Assembly (NCBI GenBank): GCA_016271365.2
Contig: JADMNL010000028.1
Span: 96,007,501-96,071,500, forward strand
Reading direction: 5' to 3'
DNA from: Neoceratodus forsteri
Lineage: Eukaryota > Chordata > Ceratodontiformes > Ceratodontidae
DNA: 64,000 nt
Position numbers and translations under genes: made by a program. Of this stretch, positions 11,968 to 22,400 are shown in pieces (position 1 is the first letter of the stretch; each line of letters begins with the position of its first letter). The notes under the pieces are model-generated. The model was not told the DNA's origin and searched no databases. It worked only from the letters and a program-made list of their open reading frames with translations.

Positions 11968-12056
11968 GCTGCACCATAGTAGTGACATGAGAACTATGGT
12001 AAAACAACTTTCAAAAGCTGTTGTACCACAGTTCTGATGTCACTACCATGGTACAA
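11968..12056. mobile_element. Hairpin MITE
   Basis: CCATAGTAGTGACATGAGAA with CTATGGTAAAACAAC faces GTTGTACCACAG with TTCTGATGTCACTACCATGG. This gives a near-continuous stem of about 38 bp with a 9-base loop. The words GTTGTACCACAG and ACTATGGTA recur in the hairpin at 14.77 kb, suggesting one family. Confidence 0.5.
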
Positions 12057-12349
12057 TGACTTTATGGCATCAAAAATTCTCATGTCAGCCGTACTTTTGT
12101 TCAGCTTTCAGTTTCCCTTGCAGCAAGGAACAGGCGCTGTCAGCATATAACAGGAATTTGTGCTTATTTGTTTGGCTCCCTGCCCCCACCACGTCCTTTG
12201 GGGTTGGAACACGCAGAGTACTGAACAGCTCTCCAGCTGTGGAGATGTGAGTGTGGTCATTGCCAAGGATGTCCTGCTGCTGCTTTCATTGTAAGACCCA
12301 TTTCTTTCTGTTATTTGGATAATGGTACACTATAAAAAACAGTTTATGG

Positions 12350-12492
12350 GCAGCCATTACAACTTGGTTATGTTCCCAGCTCAGGGCTGTTTTGACATCA
12401 TAGCTCCTCTCAAGCTTCACTCTCGAAGTCACTATGATGCCATAACAGCCCCCAGTGGGAACATAGCCTTGTTGTGCATGGTTGCCCATATA
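12350..12492. mobile_element. Hairpin MITE, family H, copy 2
   Basis: GGGCAGCCATTACAACTTGG and TTATGTTCCCAGCTCAGGGC face GCCCCCAGTGGGAACATAG and GCATGGTTGCCC. The arms are about 60 bp with an inner TGACATCATAG/CTATGATGCCA stem. It is flanked by A/T-rich sequence and has no coding capacity. Confidence 0.55.
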
Positions 12493-12570
12493 TTATTCTC
12501 TTTGTGTCATATTGCTATTTAGTACTGCAACCATGTCATAAAACACCACTATGAACATGATCCCCTAATA

Positions 12571-14372
12571 TAGCATTTATTATTTATTAGCTTTTGATGA
12601 CTGGGTAAGTACATTAGGCAAAACCCTGCCTATTTTCAGGTACGACCCAGGAGAGTACAAAGTATAATCTTGCAAACAGACACAGGTAGCATACAATAAG
12701 AACAAGACAGCTTCTGAACAGGTATCCACACAGGGATAGTTGGGAGAGTATACATAACAAGCAGATCCAGCCACACGGGGATGAGTAAAATCTTACAAAC
12801 AGTCACAGTAGCACACAATCAGAACAAGACAGCTTCCAAACAGGTATCCACGCAGGGAGAGTGGGAAGAGTACACATAACAAGCAGGTCCATCCACACAG
12901 GGATGAGAAGTCAGCTGTGGGCAAGCCCGGTGACACGCTTGGAGCACGGGGAAACAGTAGTCCAGGCAAACAAAAGCAAGAGCAGAAGGTTGGGCAAGTT
13001 AGTTACAGTCACAAATGCCAAGAGCAAGAAGGTGAGAAAAAAGTGCAGCTTTAAAGGAGGCACGAGATAAGAAGCACTTTAAGTGGGGAGGCAGGGAATT
13101 TGAGAATGTGGGTGCGGAATGAGAGGAAATGTGTTCCCCCATTTTAGTTGTGCAGAAAGGGACAAAGAGTAGCTGAGCATCTGAGGACATCAGAGGGTGG
13201 GAGTGATGCACGGGGGAAAGCATAGCCCCTAGAAAGTCAGGTCGGGGATGTCTAGTCAAAGAGTCAATGAAGCACCCCAGTGAGTAGGAGCAATGGGAAC
13301 TGGGTGACAGCCAGTGTAAGGCAGAGTAGAGAAGACAGTGGTGCATAAGGCGTGGTGCTGAAAGGGCAAATCTGCAAATGTTGTTGTAGGTGGTGTTCCA
13401 TTTGTGACGAGCACTGACATTGGCCTAGGAAAAGATGGAGAGAGCATACAGAAGCCTGGGGAGCAGGACACCCCCCCCGGGTACAGAGAGCCTGGCAGCA
13501 GGGGTTAAGGAGTGACGTACATGATTGGCAGCACCAATCTGGAAGTTAACAGATTTACATACCTCATTTATATGAGAGGAGAAGTCAAGTATGGGATCAA
13601 GCGTCACTCCCTAGTATTTAAAGGAATTGGTGGTTGAGACTGCTGACCCATCATAACAAAGGATGCGAAGCTTGGGGGACATGGCATGGACTTTCCTAGA
13701 GAACCCAAAGAGCATTGCCTGGGTCTTAGATAAATTGAGTATTGGAGAGTTGGAGGAGAACCAAGATTGGAGTTGGGTGAACGCCAATGTCAATTGGGCA
13801 TTGAAGTCATTGATGGAACTAGAGGCAGCATAGAGAACCAGGTCATCGGCATACATAATGGACCAACAGTGGGGAATAGAGGTAGGAATATCATTAACAA
13901 ATATAGAGAAGAGCAAGGGCCCAAGAATGGAGCCTTGAGGGACCCCGCAGGAGATGGGAGCAGGAGACGAGAGAACCTTGCCAAAGGAGACAGCTTGAGA
14001 CCTGTTGTCAAGGTAGCCACGGATACAGAACTGTGTGGATCCAGAGACACCAAGGGAGTGCAGTTTATCCAAGCGCAGGGGGTGATTCACCAAGTCAAAG
14101 GCTTTGGTAAGATCAATGAACACAGCACCTGTAAGAAGGCCTCTGTCCATATTTGATTTGATCTCACTAGTAAAATTGGTGAGAGCAGTGGTGGTACTAT
14201 GTCCTGCCCTGAAACCATGCTGAACAGGGGACTGAAGATTGTACTGGAGTAAGTGAGCCGATATCTGGCGGTAGATAAGTTTCTCAAAAATCTTGCTGAA
14301 TGTAGGCAGAAGTGCAATTGGTCAATCATTAGACAGGATTCTGGGGTCACATTTCTTGAAAACCAGAATTGT
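12571..14372 (-). mobile_element. Jockey-group LINE, RT and 3' region
   Basis: A 179-codon minus-strand frame at 13611-14150 carries RT blocks in order. These are MDRGLLTGAVFIDLTKAFD (catalytic Asp block A), CGVPQGSILGPLLFSIFVND (block B), MYADDLVLY (the catalytic YADD) and LSKTQAMLF. A second frame, 13425-13607, continues with TLDPILDFSSHINEVCKSVN. Upstream, 14087-14350 keeps a weak fragment of the RT fingers. The left part (12571-13000) is a 3' UTR containing a two-copy tandem repeat. Endonuclease and ORF1 are missing. It differs from the CR1 copies nearby and is closer to Rex/L2-like RTs; the exact clade needs a phylogeny. Confidence 0.8.
12666..12911 (-). repeat. Two-unit 123-bp tandem repeat in LINE 3' UTR
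   Basis: Units start at 12666 (AATCTTGCAAACAGACACA) and 12789 (AATCTTACAAACAGTCACA). They share GAACAAGACAGCTTC and CAGGTATCCACRCAGGG. The repeat lies inside the presumed 3' UTR of the minus-strand LINE. Confidence 0.75.
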
Positions 14373-14760
14373 CCTACCAGATTTCCACAGTTAGTTATGG
14401 TTTAACAGAAGAACTACATAGAGAATACTTGATGGTCAACCATGGACAACCAGCCTGTGCTGCCACAAAGAGGTTCTGGTTGCATCTGACCTCAAGACCC
14501 AAGCTGGAGAGTCCCAAGGTGATCAGAACCCTGAGGTGGCAGCTCAGTCTGGTTGGGTATGCTGCTGCCCATCCAGCATTTTTAATAGTGTATAGTTGGG
14601 TGGCTGGGTTGTTTTCAGAGTTTAATGAACTCTGGAAGGTAATCTGTAATGTGAAAAATTGCTGTGGCCATCAGAACAGTTCACTTTCATTTTCAATTGC
14701 TTGATGTGTGTATGGTGGTTCCTTCTATTTAAAAAGTAAATAAACTCATGTAGTCTCTAG
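14373..14760. other. Unassigned sequence
   Basis: No recognised repeat. The frame at 14369-14704 has no family resemblance. Confidence 0.35.
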
Positions 14761-14765
14761 AGGGT

Positions 14766-14862
14766 TTCAGAATGCTGTTGTACCACAGAAGGCTACACTC
14801 ATGTCCCTTGACCTCTGAACTATGGTACAACAGTATTTTGAAAGGGATAGAAAGCCATACAC
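14766..14862. mobile_element. Hairpin MITE related to the 11.97-kb copy
   Basis: CAGAATGCTGTTGTACCACAG faces CTATGGTACAACAGTATTTTG. The arms are about 22 bp with a loop of about 50 bases. The terminal words are shared with the hairpin at 11968-12056. Confidence 0.45.
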
Positions 14863-15469
14863 AACAATATACTTTTAAAGGAGACAGTAAATTAGTGTTA
14901 ATTGCAGCAGTTAATAATGTTCCTATTTATAGCAATGAAATCATACCTCCAAATGAACCATGTTTAACTGTACCTCAGTACACACTGATGTGAAAAAACT
15001 CTGTTCTCAGTTGTCTTCGTTTTATGAACAACAGTCTACACAGTTCTTCTCATGGAACTGGTTGTCTGGAGCTCTTACTGTGTACAAAATGTTAATTATG
15101 AGCTGTTGACCTGTCAGAACCTTCCTCAAGGTTTCAAGCAAAAAAAGTGATGTAGTTAAAACTCTGGATCACAGATTCCATGAAGAGGACTGTAACTGAA
15201 TGCTGCCCATAAAACAAAATAATGCAAAACACAGTTTTTCATTTCACTTTTTATTCAGGTACAGTTAAGCATGGGTAATTAGGGGAATAAATATAATTTA
15301 AGAAAATAAGAACTTAAGAAACAGCTGCTTGTTAGAAATGATTTCCTGTCCTTTTTAATGTAAAAGGGTATCAGACAGTATTTAGCTTTGTCTCCACTTT
15401 CATTTCATTTTTTTCTGTTTAAGCTTTATTAGACAAAATTAGAAGAAAAAAAGTAATTTATTGTGGGCT
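14863..15469. other. Unassigned AT-rich sequence
   Basis: Nothing recognised on either strand. Confidence 0.4.
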
Positions 15470-16992
15470 GTTCAATAGCTCTTTGCAGCAAGGCATGGTT
15501 CCCAAGGATTGGAGAATGGTGCATGTAGTTCTGCTACACAAGGGAGGGGACAAGGAGCAGCCGGGAATCTATGGAACTGTCATCCTTACCACCATGGTAG
15601 GGAAACTGATACAGACTCTAGACAAAGAGGACCCAGTGGAATATGATATACCTGAAGAACAATGGGGGTTCAGGATACCAAGCAGCATGGGTCTGTGGCA
15701 GAGAGATCTTGTCAGACCAACCGGATAGTATTCTTTGACTGGGTAACCAGGGTAGTTGACAAGGGACATGCAGCTGACTTATTACACTTCGACTTAGGCA
15801 AGGCAATTGAATTGGTGCCACACCAAAGACTGTTGAAGATGATGAGGAATCTGCGTACAGCTAGGGAAATAATAAAGTGGGTAGAGAGTTGGTTGGATGG
15901 GAGGCAGCAGAGAGTTGTGGTGAATGGGATCAGCTCAGAGGAAAGAGGTCACGAGCAGGATACCACAAGGACCTGTCCTGGGCACAGTCCCCTTCACTAT
16001 GTTCATCAGTAACATAGAAGAGAGAACCCTGAGCATGTTGTGTCTATAAGGAGATGACACTAAACTTGGGTAGAGTTGACAACATGGAGGGGATAAGGGA
16101 ATTGTAGCAATACCTACAAAGGCTGGAAAATTGGTCCAAAGTCTGGCAACTGAAAGAAGTTCAAAATGATGCACTTAGGGAATAAAAACCCAGAACAGAG
16201 CACTGGATGGGAGGGGTTCAGCTGGACACAGTATCAGAGGAAAGGGACCTAGGAGTCATCATTAGTGACTCTGTTAAACAAACCAGCCAGAGCAACATGG
16301 TCTTCAGCAAGGCTGACAGAATGGAAGGGTGCATTGAGAAAGAGTTCAATAGTAGAATGCAGGAGGTACTCGTACTATTGTATAGGTGACTAGTAAGGCC
16401 ACAACTGGATTACTATGCCCAGTTCTATAATTCCGACCAAAAAAGGATGGGACAGGCTATGGACAGTACAACACAGGGTGACCAAGATGATTTAGGTCCA
16501 GGAAGGCAGCTCCTATGAGGATTGTCTAAAGGTGCTGAACATGTGCTCACCTGAAAAAAGACTAGAGAGGGGGGACATGACTGAGACCTTCATGTTCTTG
16601 AAAGAAATAAACAAGGTGAACTGTCAAGAGCTATTAACCAGGAACAGAGAAACTATGACACAGGGGTCATGAGTGAAAGTTAATTGGGCATATTTAAAAA
16701 GGATGTGAGGAAATCTTATTTTTCAGAAAGAGTGGCTGAACCATGGAATGGTCAGCTAATAGAGGTGGTGGGTGCACTAACCATAAACAGTTTCAAACAC
16801 AACTAGGATAGAGCTAAGGGTATAGTAGTTACTCAGCAGGATGAGGGATGAGGAATCACGGAGAATGAAAGGGGGAATAGGGTTAACGTAGACCCCACAG
16901 AGACATTAGGCCACACTGTATGATAAGGTAATATGAGCAGACTAGACGGGCTGTTGGTCTTTTTCTGCTGCCATCATCTATGTTTCTATGTA
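15470..16992 (+). mobile_element. CR1-type LINE fragment, plus strand
   Basis: Starts within RT: LQQGMVPKDWRMVHVVLLHK at 15483, then RSCQTNRIVFFDWVTRVVDKG, LHFDLGKAIELVPH and RQQRVVVNG (15662-16012). Frames then shift. DTVSEERDLGVIISD (16207-16389) marks the thumb region. The 3' end is TCTATGTTTCTATG (16977-16990). The RT aspartate block reads FDLGKAIE, so the usual KAFD is lost and the copy is dead. It is more diverged than the CR1 copies at 38 and 61 kb. Confidence 0.8.
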
Positions 16993-17183
16993 AGATATTA
17001 ATATTGCAAAGGTGGAACAAAAATGAAATGTTTATGGGGATGATAGACATAAAGGAATTCTGGAGGTCAGGGGTAAGGTGCCACAGACTTCTAGGAAAAA
17101 AAACTGAACTTACATGCTCAAATGGGCAGACTGGGTGGGCCATAGGCCCTTATCTGCCGACACTGTCTATGTATCTATGTATA
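16993..17183 (+). mobile_element. Second CR1-like 3' end
   Basis: GGGCAGACTGGGTGGGCC followed by a TCTATGTATCTATGTATA tail repeats the usual CR1 3' terminus only 190 bp after another CR1 3' end. Either a very short CR1 landed behind the first, or the last 190 bp were duplicated. Confidence 0.55.
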
Positions 17184-17204
17184 GTATTAACCAGCCCATA
17201 GATT

Positions 17205-17595
17205 GTCCATGTTTTATAGATCTTCCATGGTTTCCATGGAATAATCAATAGGAAAAAATCTTCAAAACCATGGAATATTCAATCACATTTTCCATGGTTT
17301 CCATGAAAGCATGATGGAAATGACAAGGTCTTCCATGGTCCCGATCAGTGTTTTTCATGGAATGCAGTACAAAAGGAAAGAAACAGCATACAATAGCATG
17401 GAATTCCATGGGGAGTGAATATTTCCTTGCTATTATGGAAATGATCTATTAGCGATACAAGTATTAATCATGGAAACCATGAAAAATCTTGTAAATTTCA
17501 TTCTGATTTCCATGGAAGCCCATGAAAATATGTGCAATCACTGCATGATTTTAAGCTTGGTTTCTATATGTTCCATGGCATCTGTGGAAAATCTA
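17205..17595. repeat. CCATGG-rich patch
   Basis: The words TTCCATGG, CCATGGAA and near forms (TTTCATGG, CCATGAAA) occur about fifteen times in 390 bp in both orientations. Examples are at 17222, 17232, 17270, 17297, 17333, 17408 and 17510. Spacing is irregular, so this is not a simple tandem repeat. The words are self-complementary, giving many possible small stems. No gene lies here. Confidence 0.6.
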
Positions 17596-18987
17596 AGGAT
17601 GAACTTAGATATGAATATATAATTTCAATTACATGATTAATGGAAGAAACCAATCCTTTTCTCAAATTTCTGGTAATAGTTTAAAATAAACAGAAATCAA
17701 TAGTCATGCCTTTCATACACGTTTAAGGATCAAGATGGCAAATGGAGGCAGGTAGTAACAAGTCAAAGCACTGTTGCTTGAGAAACTTCAAGTTATATTG
17801 CGGTTTGGAACTCTTTCTGTATCATTTCAAAAAGCCCTAACTACTTGTTTCTTCTACACTGGATATGCTCAAAAGTCCAAGATAAGAAGCAGCAGATTTT
17901 CAACAAAAAAATTGTTGCCTGCCAAACTGCAAGTTGAGTTACAGGAGGCAGTGAAGAGTCCACTGATTGTGGCAGTGATATCACTAGAAACACGTCCCGA
18001 TATTTTCAGTCCACTCAATCCCGCTTTTGTATTGCTGGAGGGTGAGAGGGTCACTGCTGGCCAGTCAGCTGTTACTACAGTACTAGCACATTATCCATTC
18101 ATTCACTGGAAATGAATGACAATGTTGAGAGAGGTCGGTCAGTTCTAGCAAGGGATGGTTTTCTTTTTTACAGGTATAGACATAATTACTTGAGGGGAAG
18201 GGAGGAGAGTGGCTGGATGCCAGTGGGCGAGTAAAGTGGGGAAGGGCAAATTGTATGAGATTAAGCTGGGGTTGTAAACTGAGATATACATTACCCTAGA
18301 GTAGTGCCTACTGGGGTGGAAACTGTTACTGTACTGCCTTTTTTCCATAAATACGTTGAAATTACTGGTAAGCAACATTGCTGGGACACCTTTGGTGGGG
18401 GGTGTGGAGGGATCTGGGTGCTACAAGGGTGGATGGATAACATAATTCAGCTGGTGATGTGAGAGGGCATGGTGCAATCGGAATATACAGTATGCTGCAG
18501 TTTGTTGTTTTTTTGGGGGGGTAAACAGAATGGCTTTTTTGGTTTTACAGAACCCACTTTTGTCTTACAAAAACCCACGGGTAAGGCAACTGGAGCCTAA
18601 TACGGCTAAAGTAACCAGCATATAAGTCGACCTCACATACTACAAGTCGAGTCTCCATTCTTTTGTGCCCATTTCTGAGACTAAAAATGCGACTTATATC
18701 TGAGTACATATGGCACGTTACTATTGCTGGTGGTATTTGCCCTGGTGGTAAAAAAGTGGACGGTATATCAAGGACGGATATTACCCTGCTAGAGAACATT
18801 ACTAGGCAATCTGAATGTTCGCTGAATGTTCACTGAGCCTTTATATACCACCACTCTCATTCAGGGCATACAAGTAGGCTGTGCAAAGAATTTCTCTACC
18901 TGTACTGTAAACTTAAGTATCATTAAGGGGGCCAAAAGATTTACCATATGGCTTGTAGTACAGTAGGTACTATGAGACATAAAAACC
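17596..18987. other. Unassigned sequence with one inverted pair
   Basis: No gene recognised. ATATAAGTCG (18620-18629) and CGACTTATAT (18690-18699) are exact reverse complements. CCAGCA/TGCTGG lie just outside. This may be part of a DNA transposon whose termini carry AAGTCGAC-like words. The 113-codon frame at 17774 matches nothing I know. Confidence 0.4.
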
Positions 18988-19097
18988 AGCATTTGTCAAT
19001 GCCAAATGTTTGCTTGCTGGCATTGGCATTGGTAGTGTAGGAGTTAGAGAGCTGCATAATAGGAATGGCAGTGAAGTATTAAACTGAAGCCAACCCC

Positions 19098-19435
19098 ACC
19101 AGCACCCTGCAGAGACTGACAGGCATTGGGGTGTGCCTTTGGGTCATCAGGCATAGTGGCCACGCCATTTCACCACACCCTACCCGGCAGACACTGACAA
19201 GTGTCACGGTGTCCCTTGGGGTCTTTGGCCCTTATGCTCACACCATTCCATCAGGAAATACGGTGAGATGGGTCCTGTATAGGAGAATGGGGTGAACTTT
19301 GGGGCCAAAGAGTCCAAGGCACACCTCGATGCCTCTCTCTGGCTGCAGGGTGTGGAATGGTGTGAGCATTACAGGCAAGAATCTCAAGTCACACCCCTGA
19401 TTCCTGTCAATCTCTACAGGGTGGGGCATTATGGT
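19098..19435. repeat. Palindrome of four ~77-bp units
   Basis: Two direct units (CCCTGCAGAGACTGACAGG near 19107; CCCGGCAGACACTGACAAG near 19181) are followed by two inverted ones (CTGGCTGCAGGGTGTGG near 19340; CTGTCAATCTCTACAGGGTG near 19407). Each unit ends in a CACACCATTCCA-like or TTCACCACACCC-like box. The centre of symmetry is near 19268. Confidence 0.6.
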
Positions 19436-19454
19436 TGGAAACCCTAACGCCTCA

Positions 19455-20855
19455 GGTGTTCATTGGCAGTTTCACTCCAAATTTTCAACATGGGTTTTTT
19501 GTGACCCCCACCTTTTAAACAGTGGCAACATCAGTTTGTTAGCTGAAAGCTGATTTCGCACAGCGACTACGCCATTTGGCAACACAGGTGTGAAAACACA
19601 TTTCGAACATGATGTGAAAAATGACAGCTGTACTGTTCATGGGGAGGTGCAAAAAATGGCAATGTAGAAAATCTGCAGTGAAAACATTTAAAAAACTGGT
19701 GAAGTCAAGAGCGTTCGTAGAAAATGCGCAACGCACACCCGTAATGCGATTATTTTGGGAATATTTTTACAGCAGATTGTCAACACAGGGATTTTTGAAC
19801 CTCCGCTCATGAACAGTGTCACTGTGATTTTCTTAATCTGTCCTGAACAGTGATTTCCCACAGCAACCACGCATTTCTGCGTTGGAAGTGTGAAAACACA
19901 TTTCGGCCATGGTGTGAAAAATGACAGCTGTACTGTTCAAAAGAAAGTGTGGAAAAATACCAGTGGTGAAAATCTGGACTGAAAATATTAGAAATCCATG
20001 AACTTACGAGGGTGCATGGAAACTGCGCAATGGTCACTTGTAACACAGTCATTTTATGGACTTTTTTTACCAAATTTTTAACATAGCTATTTTAACACCT
20101 CTGCTCATGAACAGTGTCACTGTGATTTTCTTAATCTGTCCCAAACATTGATTTCACACACCGACTGCGCCATAGTGCTCTACATGGGCAGAAACACATT
20201 TTGGGTGAGATGTGAAAAATGACAGCTGTACTGCTCATAAGGAGGTGTGGTAAAATGGCAAAGTTGAAAATCTGGAATGAAAATATTTAAAAGTTGCAAA
20301 CTTACGAGCGTGCGCAGGAACAGTGAAACGCATGCTCGAAAAACAGTCATTTTTGGGAATTTTTTCACCAAATTTTTAACATAGCCATTATAACACCTCT
20401 GCTCAGGAAAAGTGTCACTGTGATGTTCTTAATCTGTCCCGAACATTGATTTCGTGCACCGACTGCGCCATTCTGCATTACAAGCGCGGAAACACATTTT
20501 GGGTGAGATGTGAGAAATGACAGCTGTACTGCTCATAAGGAGGTGTGGTAAAATGGCAATGTTGAAAATCTGAAGTGAACATATTGAAAATTTGCTAACT
20601 TACGAGTGTGCATAGGATCAGCGCAATGCATGCTCGTAACACAGTTATTTTGGGGAATTTTTTCACCAAATTTTCAACATAGGGTTTTTGGGGACCTACC
20701 TCATGAACTGTGACACTGTCATTTCATAAATCAGTCCCAAAAGGTGGTTCCGCACAGTGACTGCGAAATCACCTTTCAGGCCTGATTAACAAAATGACAG
20801 TGACAGAATTCATGAGGTGGGGTCCCAAAACCCCACGTTGAAAATATGTGAAAAA
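19455..20855. repeat. 298-bp array of alternating inverted half-units, copy 1
   Basis: The word GACAGCTGTACTG recurs at 19623, 19923, 20221 and 20519, a period of 298-300 bp. Inside each period the sequence folds on itself twice. ATGGCAATGTTGAAAATCTGG faces CCAAATTTTCAACATAGCC, with the centre at an ACGAGCGTGC/GCACGCTCGT pair. CTCATGAACAGTGTCACTG faces CAGCTGTACTGTTCATAAG. The true unit is therefore about 149 bp laid head-to-head and tail-to-tail. The array closes with a more exact palindrome at about 20664-20855. Confidence 0.7.
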
Positions 20856-20931
20856 TTCAAAAATGCCCAAGATATGCACCAAAGTTGAAAAACCTATTTA
20901 TTACATTATACAGCTTACCGGCATTTCCTCA

Positions 20932-21102
20932 GTTCGCGGTCGGCTTTGAAGAGTGCAGACGGTTCCCGTCCAACGAAGACCGCTGCGCTGGCCTCGGAGG
21001 TAAGTATGGGGTGAGGTGGGTGGGGAGGCAGGATGCGTAGATGGTGGGGTACGGGTGGGGGAGCGGGGTCAGGACATTCAGCGAGGGAGGTTTTTCTTTC
21101 AG
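20932..21102 (+). other. Exon/intron-like signals in composite repeat, copy 1
   Basis: GGCATTTCCTCAG (a possible acceptor) precedes a 67-bp segment TTCGCGGTCGGCTTTGAAG... ending in CTCGGAG. A consensus donor GTAAGTATGGGGTGAGG starts at 21000. A polypyrimidine acceptor TTTTTCTTTCAG ends at 21102. The same order exists in copy 2. Whether it is ever spliced is unknown. Confidence 0.4.
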
Positions 21103-21140
21103 GTTTTTTCTTTCTTGGATGACAGGACGCTTGCCACGCT

Positions 21141-21380
21141 GGGTGGGCTCCCAGCATGGCAGCTGGTAGGCTGTTTTGGGGGGGCAGTGGAGCTGATGGG
21201 GGATTGGGCATTCCCGTCAGCCATACAAACTGTTGCCATTCTGGGGTGGGCTCCCAGCATGGCATCCAATAGTCTCTTGGGGGGGACAGTGGAGCTGATG
21301 GGGGATTGGGCACCTCCGTCGGCCATACAGACTGCTGCCATGCTGGGGTGGGCCCCCAGCATGGCACCTGGAACTCTGAA
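21141..21380 (+). repeat. ~102-bp tandem repeat
   Basis: GGGTGGGCTCCCAGCATGGCA recurs at about 21141, 21244 and 21346. The units also share GTGGAGCTGATGGGGGATTG. Copy 2 of the composite repeat has a related but shorter GGGGATTGGG tandem at 35257-35440. Confidence 0.7.
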
Positions 21381-21437
21381 CCAAATGCCCTCCCAGCACC
21401 CCATCTCCCAACTTAGGCCTTGGAGGAAAAAAATTAA

Positions 21438-21651
21438 TTTCTTTACTTTCCTTGTACTGGCTCCAATGTACTAGTGATAATGTAAACAAATCCGGAGCAG
21501 CACGGCGCCATTTCACCCAATCAGCATGGCTCTGTGTACTCCAGTGGAGTGACACGGAGCCATGCTGATCGTGTGAAATGGCGCTGCCCTGCTCTGGATT
21601 TGTTTAAATTAGTGCTTATACATCAGAGCCAGTATAAGGACAAGGTAATAA
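21438..21651. mobile_element. Loopless hairpin MITE
   Basis: The two arms are about 105 bp and meet near 21543 with almost no loop. CTTGTACTGGCTCCAATGTA faces ACATCAGAGCCAGTATAAG. AACAAATCCGGAGCAGCACG faces GCCCTGCTCTGGATTTGTT. ATCAGCATGGCTCTGTG faces ACGGAGCCATGCTGAT. It sits directly after the composite repeat. Long arms with a minimal loop suggest a foldback MITE. Confidence 0.65.
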
Positions 21652-22400
21652 TGCCTTGATCTGTCCTGAAAGCTATATAAGTAACATTGTGGTTTGTCTT
21701 ATGAAAATACAAAATATTCAAAAAAGTTTGATCCCCCTCCCCAAAAATACATTTTTGGCTTCAAAAGCCTAATCGGGGTTGGGGGTAGTGGTTTGGGTGG
21801 TGGGGTATTGGCAGGGCATTTGTTTCCCTGTAAATTCACACTGGAAGTTACACAAATTACTAATTGACATTATAAAATGGGTTTGAGAAATTGTGAAACC
21901 TGATTGGCCAAGGCCCATCTTTACCTGTGCCACTATCCAAGAACAACAGTATTGGATAAAGATCCTGCAGCTACTTCACGGTACTAACCACTCATCCCTG
22001 ATTGCCATCACAAACATGGCTGCCACCTTTACTCACTTAAAACCTTCAGCTAGGCCCTAAGAATAAAACTGCCTTGAATTAAAAAAATAATAATTAAATG
22101 TTATTTGCCCTCATAATCCTCTTCTTACATGCACACACATATATTTAAAAATAAAGTACCACTGTACTTACAGTTCTAATTTCTGGAGTTTCTTTGCTGG
22201 CCATAAAAAATCCCCCTCCTAACCTTCCCTCTACAGATACAGCACAAGTCCTGGTTCCATCTGAGGTCTTCTGCTGTGTGACTGAGGGGGTGAACATTCT
22301 GCCAGTAGAACTGAGCAGAAATTAGAGTTCCTGTACTCCATCCATAGTAAGGGTCCCAGGGAGGACAACAGCAGTAAAAATGTTAGTGTACTCCAACAAG
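21652..22400. other. Unassigned sequence
   Basis: No gene or repeat identified. Confidence 0.35.

Larger units (their letters stand above)
18988..21437 (+). mobile_element. Composite palindromic repeat, copy 1
   Basis: Begins with AGCATTTGTCAATGCCAAAT, identical over 23 bp to the start of copy 2 at 31922. The order is: start hairpin; a module of four about 77-bp units, two forward and two inverted (19098-19435); a 298-bp tandem array (19455-20660); a terminal palindrome (about 20664-20855); a segment with splice-like signals (20930-21105); and a 102-bp tandem repeat (21141-21380). No protein is encoded. No clear target site duplication was found and the family is unknown to me. Confidence 0.6.
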
